From: Pseudacidobacterium ailaaui
GTDB taxonomy: Bacteria > Acidobacteriota > Terriglobia > Terriglobales > Acidobacteriaceae
Reading direction: 5' to 3'
Length of the DNA: 64,000 nucleotides
NCBI RefSeq assembly: GCF_000688455.1
Contig: NZ_JIAL01000001.1
Location: 1,953,001 to 2,017,000 of the forward strand
Shown here in pieces: positions 35,937 through 43,656 of the stretch. The notes under the pieces were generated by a model. The model ran no database searches. It was not told the origin of the DNA and worked only from the letters and a program-made list of their open reading frames with translations. The translations under genes and the position numbers were made by a program. Numbering within the stretch: position 1 is the first letter of the stretch; each line of letters begins with the position of its first letter.

Positions 35937-37160
35937 TCAGGGGCCAGAGGTTTCATGCGCCGGCCCCGAATTACGCTGGCTGGCTTTGATTTGCTTATAG
36001 ATGGCCAGCTCACGGTTGGCATCATCTGTGCGGCCAGAGCGCCGATAGGCGGACTGCAATTGGTAATGAATATAGTCAGCCGAAGGATCGAGCTTTTCAG
36101 CAGCTTCCAGATGCTCGATTGCTTCAGGAACGCGATTGTTTTCAAGCAGGGTCTTGCCGAGTTCATATTGGGCCTGAAAGTAGTCTGGTTTTTGGGCCAC
36201 TACTTTTTCGAGCAAGGTAAGTGCTTCGTCGCGTTGGGCAGTTTCAAGAAGCGCATAAGCCAGGTCGTATTCGGTGTCTGGGTCGTTCGGGTTGATTTTT
36301 AACTCTTCCCGCAATTCCGGAATCGCATCGGAGGGGTGGCCCAGCCGAATGAGCGTTGCTCCTGTTTCATAGTGGACGCGGGGCATGGCAGGGTTTTCAG
36401 CTGAAATTCTGCGGAAACAAGGGACGGCCTGGGCATAGTTCTCTGCTGTTGTGTAGAGCTGGCAGACCAGAAAGCGGATACCGGGCTCCAGATCGCGGGC
36501 CGAAAGCGTATCGGCAATCTGGCTGGCGCGGGACTGCTGGCCGGTCCGGGCCAGAGAAAAGGCCCACGCATATGCAGTCCGTGTGTCCTGCAGCGTCAGG
36601 TCAGGAATGAGAGAGAACTGTGAGGCTGCATCTGAGAATTTTTCCAAAGAAAACAAAGACATGGCCAGCATGAGGCGGGCCGTCTGGTCGCCGGGGTCGG
36701 TCTTCGTGACCTGAGTCAGCGCGCTCATGGCCTTCGAGTAATTTTCAAGGCGAAAGGCAGCAACGCCCAGGTTCCGTAGCAGTCCAGGGACTGCCGGGTC
36801 CCATGTTTCTGCTTCTTCAAAGTGCTGGAGTGCCTCTTGGTACCGTTGCTGGCGGGCCTCGGCCGTGCCCCAATCATTGAATCCAGTACTGATTACTTCG
36901 CGGAGCTGTTGTTCTCTGGTGCCAAGCTGCTTGTGCTGTGTAGGCGTGAGGTGAGGGTCTTTCAGAGCAGAATGGACCTCCTGCATCTCGCGGAGGGCCT
37001 CGTCGGTAAGCCTCTGGGCTGCAACCCCTACCTTGGTCGGGTCTCCTGAGTTTTTCGCCATTTCTTCTGTGCGGAGAAGCTGTTGCAGGTCCGCAGCCTG
37101 ATACGCGGGCAGGGGAAGCCCGACAAGCAAAAAACCGGTTGCCATGCAGAGAAGCCTCAT
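35937..37160 (-). CDS. Secreted TPR-repeat protein
   Basis: About 407 residues from ATG 37160, beginning with a signal peptide (MRLLCMATGFLLVGLPLPAYQ); ATG 37214 would add 18 residues. From about residue 90 to the end it is built of TPR units: ALQHFEEAETWDP, GLLRNLGVAAFRLENYSKAM, TEYDLAYALLETAQRDEAL, AQYELGKTLLENNRVPEAIEHL. Such proteins are periplasmic scaffolds; no enzymatic domain is present. It converges with the glycoside hydrolase, 43 bases between stops, and diverges from the RND adaptor. Partners unknown. Confidence 0.82.
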   Translation of the reverse strand: MRLLCMATGFLLVGLPLPAYQAADLQQLLRTEEMAKNSGDPTKVGVAAQRLTDEALREMQEVHSALKDPHLTPTQHKQLGTREQQLREVISTGFNDWGTAEARQQRYQEALQHFEEAETWDPAVPGLLRNLGVAAFRLENYSKAMSALTQVTKTDPGDQTARLMLAMSLFSLEKFSDAASQFSLIPDLTLQDTRTAYAWAFSLARTGQQSRASQIADTLSARDLEPGIRFLVCQLYTTAENYAQAVPCFRRISAENPAMPRVHYETGATLIRLGHPSDAIPELREELKINPNDPDTEYDLAYALLETAQRDEALTLLEKVVAQKPDYFQAQYELGKTLLENNRVPEAIEHLEAAEKLDPSADYIHYQLQSAYRRSGRTDDANRELAIYKQIKASQRNSGPAHETSGP

Positions 37161-37318
37161 CGGCTTGCTTCGTACTGTGTAATCCGCAGGTAAGAGCTGT
37201 GGCATGGAATTCATTCCGGGCGGCTGGGACAAACCGGGCCCTGTCCGGAAGCTGTCTTCTATTCTGCAATAGCGAGCCTTGGATTGCGATGGTCCATAAA
37301 AAATCAATCACTTACGAA

Positions 37319-37336
37319 ACTTTTTTCCAAAAAAGT
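37319..37336. promoter_or_regulatory. 18-base palindrome in the RND control region
   Basis: ACTTTTTT and AAAAAAGT are exact reverse complements separated by CC; flanking ACG (37314-37316) and CGT (37337-37339) extend the symmetry after a two-base bulge. A second related word, ACGAAAAACTTT, follows at about 37351. This is a plausible operator for a TetR- or MarR-type repressor; the repressor gene is not adjacent. Confidence 0.35.
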
Positions 37337-37448
37337 CGTATCCAACGGGTACGAAAAACTTTGAAGCCCCGAAGAATGAGCACTCATCAAAGAACCAAAT
37401 CAGGCCAAAGCGCCTGGCAGCCAGCAGAGGTTACAGGTTTTTCGTTAC

Positions 37449-37463
37449 TACATAAGTGATGTA
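37449..37463. promoter_or_regulatory. Inverted repeat TACAT-n5-ATGTA upstream of the RND adaptor
   Basis: TACAT (37449-37453) and ATGTA (37459-37463) pair exactly. It lies 18-32 bases before the candidate -10 element TATATT and so could overlap the -35 zone. It is short enough to occur by chance. Confidence 0.25.
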
Positions 37464-37528
37464 CGGATGTCGTGCGGAGTTATATTTGAGTAACCCTGCC
37501 GATGTAAATTTTCATTCGAGGATAAGGT

Positions 37529-38632
37529 TTGAGGCCCGTCGTGGAAAGTAAAAGCACAATCGTTCTTGCAACATTATTTATGGCTTCCCTTCTGACTGCA
37601 TGCGGCAAGCCTGCCCAGTCCGCCAGTGCGGCAGCACAAGGCGGAGGTCCGCAGGCCCTTCCCGTGCAGACGGAAGTGGTCACGCTCCAGCCGGTGCCGC
37701 GTATGGATGAATATGTTTCCACCATCAAATCGCGTCGTTCCGCGACCATCAATCCGCGTGTTTCCGGGAACCTGGTCAGCATCAGCGTGCGTTCTGGCGA
37801 CCACGTGAAGACCGGGCAGGTGATGATGGTGATTGATCCTGTGCAGCAGGAGGCCACGGTACAGTCGCTGAAGGCCACCGAACAGCAGAAGCTTGCTGTT
37901 TACCAGTACAACCAGGTGGAGGTGGAACGCCAGCGCAAGCTTTTTCAGGAAGGCGTGACCAGCCGGGACGCGCTGGACCAGGCAGAGCAGGCATACCGCA
38001 ATTCCAAGGCCGATTATGAGGCGGCGGTCAATTCGCGTCAGGCCGGGGAGAAGGAACTGGGTTTCTATACCATCCGCGCGCCCTTTGATGGGGTCGTGGG
38101 AGACATTCCGGTCCACGTGGGTGATTACGTTTCATCCTCCACGCTCCTCACTACCGTCGATGAAAACCGCGATCTGGAAGCGTATATCTACATTCCCACG
38201 GAACGTGCGCATGAGGTACACACAGGGCTGCCTGTAGTGATTGCCGACAACAGCGGAAGAGAAATTGAGCGCACTGCCATTGACTTTGTCTCGCCGCAGG
38301 TCGATGACCAGCTTCAGGGAATCCTGGCAAAGGCGCCCGTGCATTCCCCACAGTTGCGTACCGAGCAGCTGGTCAAGGCCCGGGTCATCTGGTCGACTGC
38401 GCCTGCTCCGGTCGTGCCGGTGCTTGCGGTGACTCGCATCGGCGGCCAGGCCTTTGTCTATGTGGTTGCCGACCAGGGCGGAAAATATTTCGCCAGGCAG
38501 CGTGCCGTAAAACTTGGCGACACTGTCGGCAACAGCTATGCCGTAGAGGGCGGCCTGAACCAGGGGGACAAGGTCATCATCTCAGGAACGCAGTTCCTGG
38601 TGGATGGGGCGCCGGTCCAACCCTTGGGATAA
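37529..38632 (+). CDS. RND efflux periplasmic adaptor (HlyD/MFP family)
   Basis: 367 residues from a TTG start at 37529 preceded by GAGGATAAGG. Lipoprotein: hydrophobic run ending LLTACG with lipidated Cys25, so anchored in the inner membrane facing the periplasm. Beta-barrel, lipoyl (GDHVKTGQVMMVIDP, about 90-104; FYTIRAPFDGVVGDI, about 187-201) and alpha-hairpin (about 110-180) regions follow in MexA/AcrA order. It joins pump and outer-membrane channel. The pump gene follows after 140 bases; no tolC/oprM-type gene is next to them. Confidence 0.93.
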   Translation: MRPVVESKSTIVLATLFMASLLTACGKPAQSASAAAQGGGPQALPVQTEVVTLQPVPRMDEYVSTIKSRRSATINPRVSGNLVSISVRSGDHVKTGQVMMVIDPVQQEATVQSLKATEQQKLAVYQYNQVEVERQRKLFQEGVTSRDALDQAEQAYRNSKADYEAAVNSRQAGEKELGFYTIRAPFDGVVGDIPVHVGDYVSSSTLLTTVDENRDLEAYIYIPTERAHEVHTGLPVVIADNSGREIERTAIDFVSPQVDDQLQGILAKAPVHSPQLRTEQLVKARVIWSTAPAPVVPVLAVTRIGGQAFVYVVADQGGKYFARQRAVKLGDTVGNSYAVEGGLNQGDKVIISGTQFLVDGAPVQPLG

Positions 38633-38772
38633 GCGGTCCGGTTTCTTCCTGGTATCGTGAGGCGGCTGCAAGGCTGAAGCACGGAGAAATGATGGATATC
38701 GTGCGTCACGGCCCCGGGCACGACGTCCGCCCAGCATGACTGGTTTCAAGTGGGGTTTGCGAGGGTTTTCGC

Positions 38773-41700
38773 GTGGTAGATTTTTTTATTCATCGTCCGG
38801 TATTTGCGACCGTTTGCGCGCTGCTGATTATTCTGGCCGGCGCTGCTGTCATTCCGACGTTACCGATTTCCTTGTATCCACAGCTGGCTCCGCCCCAGGT
38901 GACGGTAACGAGCAACTATGTAGGTGCCAATGCGCAGGTCGTGGAGTCGGCCGTTACGATTCCACTGGAGCAGCAGATCAATGGCGTCGAGGGGATGCAC
39001 TATATGACCTCGACCAGCTCCAATGACGGCACCAGCAGTATCAACGTTACGTTTAACACCGGCTACGATCTGAACATCGCTGCGGTGGACGTCCAGAACC
39101 GCGTAAACACTGCGCAGGGGCGTTTGCCTCAGGAAATTAAAAATACTGGCATCACCATTACCAAGGCAAATCCTAACTTTGTGTTTGCCGCCGGTTTTTA
39201 TTCCCCCGATGGGAGCCTTTCGAATCAATACATTTCGAACTATCTGGATGTTTACGTCAAAGATCCGCTGAAGCGCATCAAGGGCGTGGGCGACGTGGTG
39301 ATTTTCGGTGAGCGCAAATATGCAATGCGCATCTGGCTGGACCCCTCCAAGCTGGCAGCACGCGGGCTCACGGCCACCGATGTCATCAATGCCATCCAGG
39401 AGCAGAACATTGAAATACCCTCAGGCCAATTAGGACGTCCGCCTGCTCCCAAGGACCAGGACTTCCAGATTACGCTGCGCGTCGTCGGACGGCTCAGTGA
39501 TCCTAAGGAATTTGAGCAGATCATTCTGAAGAGCACACCGAATGGACTGGTCCAGCTGAAAGATGTCGGCCATGCCGAGCTGGGAGCGGAGACCTATGAC
39601 AGCAATCTGGAATATAGCGGACACCAGGCCATCGGTATCGGTGTACAGCAGCTCTCCGATGCGAATGCGCTCGATGTGGACAAGGCAGCCAAGGCCGCCC
39701 TGGCAGAGCTGGCCAAGTCCTTCCCTCCGGGAATGAAATACGTCATCGCCTTTGATACGACGACGGTCATCGGCGATTCGATCAAGGAGGTCATCTCGAC
39801 ACTGGAAGAGGCGATTGTCATCGTGATCGCCGTGATCTTCCTCTTCCTTCTGGACTGGCGAGCCACGGTCATCCCTGCCATTACCATCCCTGTCTCTCTG
39901 GTAGGGACCTTCGCCTTTATCAAGGCCTTCGGCTTTTCGATCAACTCTCTCACCATGTTTGGCATCATTCTGGCAACCGGCCTGGTGGTCGATGATGCCA
40001 TCGTCGTGATCGAAAACGTACAGCGGCACATCTCCCTGGAGCATTGCGATCCGCACAAGGCCACCTCCGAGGCCATGGCCGAGGTCACCAGCGCTGTGAT
40101 TGCCACCTCGCTGGTGCTGATTTCGGTCTTTGTTCCGGTATCGTTCTTCCCCGGCACCACAGGCATTCTTTATAAGCAGTTCGCGATGACGATTGCATTT
40201 TCCATCGCGATTTCAGCCTTCAACGCGCTGACACTTTCCCCGGCCCTGGCCGCGCTGTTTTTACGGGGCGAAGAGGAAAAGTACAAAATGCTGGACTGGA
40301 CCCGCGTTCGTTTTCTTGCAAATGGCTATGCGGCCTTTGTGCGCGGAGTGGAAGGGTTCATCCTGTGGTTGGGCCGGACGTATGCCCGGGTCATTCACGT
40401 AACGCTGAAGCTGCGCTACATTGTGCTTCTGCTCTTCTTTGCGGGCATTGCGGCCACGGTCTACATGTATCGAACGGTCCCGACCGGGTTCATTCCGCAG
40501 GAAGACCAGAATTATCTGATTTGCGTGGTGCAGACGCCTCCGGGGGCCTCGCTGAACTATACAACGGAGCTTTCACATCGCGCAGAGCAGGTGATTTTGC
40601 AGGACCCAGACGTATTCGGAACCTTTGCCGTGCCCGGCTTCAGCTTGTCGGGCGGAAGTGCACCCAACTATGGGCTAATTTTTGTCCCCCTCAAGCCGAT
40701 TGATGAGCGCCGCGGGAGTTCGCACAGTGCCTCAGCAGTGGCGCAAAGACTTTCGCCGAAACTTTTCGGGGTCCCCGGTGGCATTATCGCGGTCTTTGAG
40801 CCTCCTGCAGTGCAGGGCATTGGCAGCTTCGGCGGGTTTGAGTTTCAGCTACAGGACACCGGACGCAACACCCTCCAGGACCTGGACATGGTTGCCCATA
40901 AGATTGTGGCTGCAAGCCGCCAGCGCAAAGACCTGACCGGCCTGTTTACCAGCTATACCGCAAACGATCCGCAGCTTTTGCTGCAAATTGATCGTGAAAA
41001 GGCCAAGGCCATCGGTGTACCAATCAGCGAGGTCACCAATGCGCTGAACGTTTATATGGGGTCGGAGTACATCAATGACTTTGACTTCAATAACCGGTCC
41101 TATCGCGTCTATATTCAGGCCGACCAGCCGTTCCGCATGAAGCCGAGCGATTTGCGGCAGTTTTATGTGCGAGCAAGCAACGGCAGTATGGTGCCTCTGG
41201 ATAACATCGTCCGTATTTCGCAGACTTCTGGCCCGCAGGTGATTTATCACTTCAACATGTTCCGCTCGGCGGAGATTGATGGTTCTGCGGCCCCCGGCTA
41301 CAGTTCCAGCCAGGGACTGAAAGCCATGCAGGAGCTGTTTGAGCAAAACAAACTGCAGGGCATGACGTATTCCTGGAGCGGTCTGGCACTCGAAGAAGTC
41401 GAATCCCAGGGCAAAGCCATCATTATCTTCGGGCTGGGGATCATCGTCGTATATCTCACACTGGCGGCGCAGTATGAAAGCTTCGCGCTGCCTTTCATCA
41501 TCATGCTCTCCGTGCCAATGGCCGTGCTCGGCGCTCTGGGCCTGATTTCTTTCCGCGGGTTCCCGAACGATGTCTATGTGCAGATTGGACTTCTGATGCT
41601 GGTGGGACTTGCGGCCAAGAACGCCATCCTGATCGTGGAGTTTGCCGAGCAGTTGCGCGAGCACGGACGCTCCATTATGGATGCGGCGATTGAGGCGGCA

Positions 41701-41979
41701 GAACTGCGACTGCGGCCCATTCTGATGACTTCCATTGCGTTCATTCTCGGGGTACTTCCTCTTTACTTTGCGACCGGTGCAGGCGCCAAAGGAAGAAATT
41801 CGGTGGGAACCGTCATCGTGGGTGGCATGGTCGTCTCAACCTTTCTGAATCTGATCTTCATTCCGGTTTTGTATGTCCTGCTCAGCACGCTGCTTAGCAA
41901 GATGAAACGTCAGAGGCGGAGACCGGAAGGCTGCGAGGAAGAGACGATCGGCGAGGAGAGCGCCGCCGTATCTTCTTAA
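38773..41979 (+). CDS. RND multidrug efflux pump, HAE1 family (AcrB/MexB-like)
   Basis: 1068-residue inner-membrane proton antiporter; GTG start. FFIHRPVFATVCALLIILAG opens TM1, two large periplasmic loops (about 35-340 and 570-890) and twelve TM helices follow. LVVDDAIVVIENV in TM4 has the paired Asp residues of the proton relay and LVGLAAKNAILIVEFAEQLRE is the conserved TM10 region. It belongs with the adaptor upstream. Substrates are not predictable. The 140-base gap carries a possible 16-codon leader peptide with a GGAGAA ribosome site (38689-38739). Confidence 0.96.
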   Translation: MVDFFIHRPVFATVCALLIILAGAAVIPTLPISLYPQLAPPQVTVTSNYVGANAQVVESAVTIPLEQQINGVEGMHYMTSTSSNDGTSSINVTFNTGYDLNIAAVDVQNRVNTAQGRLPQEIKNTGITITKANPNFVFAAGFYSPDGSLSNQYISNYLDVYVKDPLKRIKGVGDVVIFGERKYAMRIWLDPSKLAARGLTATDVINAIQEQNIEIPSGQLGRPPAPKDQDFQITLRVVGRLSDPKEFEQIILKSTPNGLVQLKDVGHAELGAETYDSNLEYSGHQAIGIGVQQLSDANALDVDKAAKAALAELAKSFPPGMKYVIAFDTTTVIGDSIKEVISTLEEAIVIVIAVIFLFLLDWRATVIPAITIPVSLVGTFAFIKAFGFSINSLTMFGIILATGLVVDDAIVVIENVQRHISLEHCDPHKATSEAMAEVTSAVIATSLVLISVFVPVSFFPGTTGILYKQFAMTIAFSIAISAFNALTLSPALAALFLRGEEEKYKMLDWTRVRFLANGYAAFVRGVEGFILWLGRTYARVIHVTLKLRYIVLLLFFAGIAATVYMYRTVPTGFIPQEDQNYLICVVQTPPGASLNYTTELSHRAEQVILQDPDVFGTFAVPGFSLSGGSAPNYGLIFVPLKPIDERRGSSHSASAVAQRLSPKLFGVPGGIIAVFEPPAVQGIGSFGGFEFQLQDTGRNTLQDLDMVAHKIVAASRQRKDLTGLFTSYTANDPQLLLQIDREKAKAIGVPISEVTNALNVYMGSEYINDFDFNNRSYRVYIQADQPFRMKPSDLRQFYVRASNGSMVPLDNIVRISQTSGPQVIYHFNMFRSAEIDGSAAPGYSSSQGLKAMQELFEQNKLQGMTYSWSGLALEEVESQGKAIIIFGLGIIVVYLTLAAQYESFALPFIIMLSVPMAVLGALGLISFRGFPNDVYVQIGLLMLVGLAAKNAILIVEFAEQLREHGRSIMDAAIEAAELRLRPILMTSIAFILGVLPLYFATGAGAKGRNSVGTVIVGGMVVSTFLNLIFIPVLYVLLSTLLSKMKRQRRRPEGCEEETIGEESAAVSS

Positions 41980-41998
41980 AACTTAAAGCCGGGGGAGT

Positions 41999-42038
41999 GG
42001 CGTCTTTTCTGGTCTGCGCCTTGTCTAAGGCGGACGCC
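41999..42038 (+). terminator. Nested inverted repeat after the RND pump gene
   Basis: CGCCTT and AAGGCG (42017-42022, 42027-42032) form a 4-base-loop hairpin, and GGCGTC (41999-42004) pairs with GACGCC (42033-42038) immediately outside it. It starts about 20 bases after the pump stop. No U-run follows, so the structure is clear but termination is inferred. Confidence 0.4.
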
Positions 42039-42186
42039 CTCCCTGCCTCCACGCAAGAAGTCGCTGCCTGTCCGGGGACGGATTAAGATATACTAGATTC
42101 TTGGGAATTCTATCCAGAACGCGCATTGGCGTTCCTTTAAGGCATTTCCCCAAAAAGCAGAACAGGATTGAAAGGAAATTGTACCC

Positions 42187-42423
42187 GTGCTGATGATTCG
42201 TTTAGCGCGATTTGGCGCTCGCAAGCAGCCCTATTATCGTGTAGTCGTGATTGAGAAGGACCGTGCCCGTAATGGGCGTTCGGTGGAAGTCGTGGGGACC
42301 TACAACCCACGGACCAACCCTGCAACCGTGGACCTGAAACGCGAGCGGATTGATTACTGGACCAGCAAAGGCGCACAGCTCTCAGAAACCGTTGAGAAGC
42401 TTTTGAAGACCGCCGCAGCCTAA
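42187..42423 (+). CDS. rpsP: 30S ribosomal protein S16
   Basis: Small-subunit protein needed early in 30S assembly. 78 residues from GTG 42187, or 76 from ATG 42193; AAAGGA upstream is better spaced for the GTG. IRLARFGARKQPYYRVVV and the VGTYNPRTNP motif are characteristic. First gene of the rpsP-khpA-rimM set. A TATACT (42089-42094) about 95 bases upstream could be the -10 box of its promoter, but the -35 match is poor. A small bulged inverted repeat (GGTA...TACC) follows the stop. Confidence 0.96.
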   Translation: MLMIRLARFGARKQPYYRVVVIEKDRARNGRSVEVVGTYNPRTNPATVDLKRERIDYWTSKGAQLSETVEKLLKTAAA

Positions 42424-42545
42424 AGGTAACTTACTAAAGTAATACCTAAAAGGATGCACCAGAAAGCGCTATCCTCCCCCGCCGCAAACTGTTACTATGA
42501 GCCAGCTTAAGACATTGAAAAACATGCACTAAGCGGGGGCAAGGA

Positions 42546-42860
42546 ATGACGCAGGCACAAAAACCAGACAATATGCAGGAATTGGTCACAGAGATCGCGA
42601 AGGCTCTGGTGGACGACCCGGGTGCGGTTGTTGTTGAGGCTGTGGAAAAGGAAGAAGGCACGGTGTTGAAGCTCCGTGTTGCTCCTTCCGATGTTGGAAA
42701 GGTGATTGGGAAGCAGGGACGCACGGCCCGTTCGATGCGTACGATCCTTGGTGCTGTCAGTATGAAGCACCACCACCGCTACACGCTGGACATCCTTGAA
42801 GAGCACAAGCAGCAGGCTGGTCCTGGAGATCGTTCTCAGAATGGCAGCCAGGCCGAGTAG
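42546..42860 (+). CDS. khpA: KH-domain RNA-binding protein KhpA
   Basis: 104-residue single-KH protein. VGKVIGKQGRTARSMRTIL (about 56-74) contains the GxxG loop (GKQG) that grips RNA. Homologues pair with KhpB/Jag and affect cell-wall synthesis and small-RNA biology in Gram-positive bacteria; role in Acidobacteria is unproven. The last 20 residues are polar and probably disordered. Located between rpsP and rimM, the conserved position for this gene. Confidence 0.92.
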   Translation: MTQAQKPDNMQELVTEIAKALVDDPGAVVVEAVEKEEGTVLKLRVAPSDVGKVIGKQGRTARSMRTILGAVSMKHHHRYTLDILEEHKQQAGPGDRSQNGSQAE

Positions 42861-42887
42861 TTCTCTCTGATTTCCCCTTTCAGAGTC

Positions 42888-43511
42888 ATGGACCACCGTC
42901 CATCATGGATTGTAGTCGCACACATTGTCCGTCCCCAGGGGCGGCGTGGCGAGGTCCTTGCCGATGTGCATACGGACTTTCCGGAGCGCTTTGGTGAGCG
43001 GCAGACGCTGACGCTGGTGAACGCGAAGAATGAAGCGGTGCGTCAGGTGATGTTGACAGCGTTTTGGCTTCATAAGGGGCGGGTGGTCCTGAAGTTTTCG
43101 GGAATTGAATCCATCTCTGACGCTGAGGCGTTGCGCGGCCTCGACGTGGCGATTTCCTTTGAGCAGCGCGCTCCTCTGGAAGAGGGTTCTTACTACATTT
43201 CTGATCTGATTGGTTGTGAGGTTTGGCACGAGGGCCGGAGCATCGGCAAGATTGTGGCTGTGGACCGTGAAACTACGGATGCGCCATTGCTGGTCCTGAA
43301 GCCTGAGAGATCGTTGTCCTCAATGCCGTCGAGGAGCGACGAAGAGCTGCTGGTTCCATTCGCAAAAGCCTATTTGCGCAACGTGGACATCGAAGGCAAG
43401 TCCATTGAGATGAAATTGCCAGAAGGTCTGTTGGAGATCAACGCAGAAAACAGGAAATCAGATGGACGGTCTGACCGCGCAGACTCATTTACAAAAATTG
43501 ATTCAAGATAA
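42888..43511 (+). CDS. rimM: 16S rRNA processing protein RimM
   Basis: Assembly factor for the 30S head that binds S19. 207 residues: an N-terminal RimM barrel (about 8-95; VAHIVRPQGRRGEVLADVHTDFPERF) and a C-terminal PRC-barrel (about 98-185; YYISDLIGCEVWHEG, LLVPFAKAYLRNVDIEGKSIEM). A polar tail of about 20 residues extends beyond the usual PEGLLE end. trmD and rplS, which often follow rimM, are absent; a glucoamylase gene comes next instead. Confidence 0.94.
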   Translation: MDHRPSWIVVAHIVRPQGRRGEVLADVHTDFPERFGERQTLTLVNAKNEAVRQVMLTAFWLHKGRVVLKFSGIESISDAEALRGLDVAISFEQRAPLEEGSYYISDLIGCEVWHEGRSIGKIVAVDRETTDAPLLVLKPERSLSSMPSRSDEELLVPFAKAYLRNVDIEGKSIEMKLPEGLLEINAENRKSDGRSDRADSFTKIDSR

Positions 43512-43656
43512 ACCCATGGAGGTGAAGGCCAGTCGTAAAGTTGATGATGGACGCTCACCTGCCCGGAGAGCGGTCTTCAGAATCGTTTTCCTCTGCGGTC
43601 CAGTCTAAATTTCCAGATGCAGTCCCTTTTATTCTGCTTTGAGAGGACCCTACACG

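Larger units (their letters stand above)
37161..37528. other. Divergent intergenic region upstream of the RND adaptor
   Basis: About 368 bases without a credible gene. It contains two inverted repeats reported separately (37319-37336 and 37449-37463), a wider pair GTTACT/AGTAAC (37444-37449, 37489-37494), and a TATATT (37481-37486) positioned to serve as a -10 element for the adaptor gene about 43 bases later. The stretch around 37310-37370 is AT-rich with repeated ACGAAA-CTTT words. It looks like the control region of the efflux operon. Confidence 0.45.
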
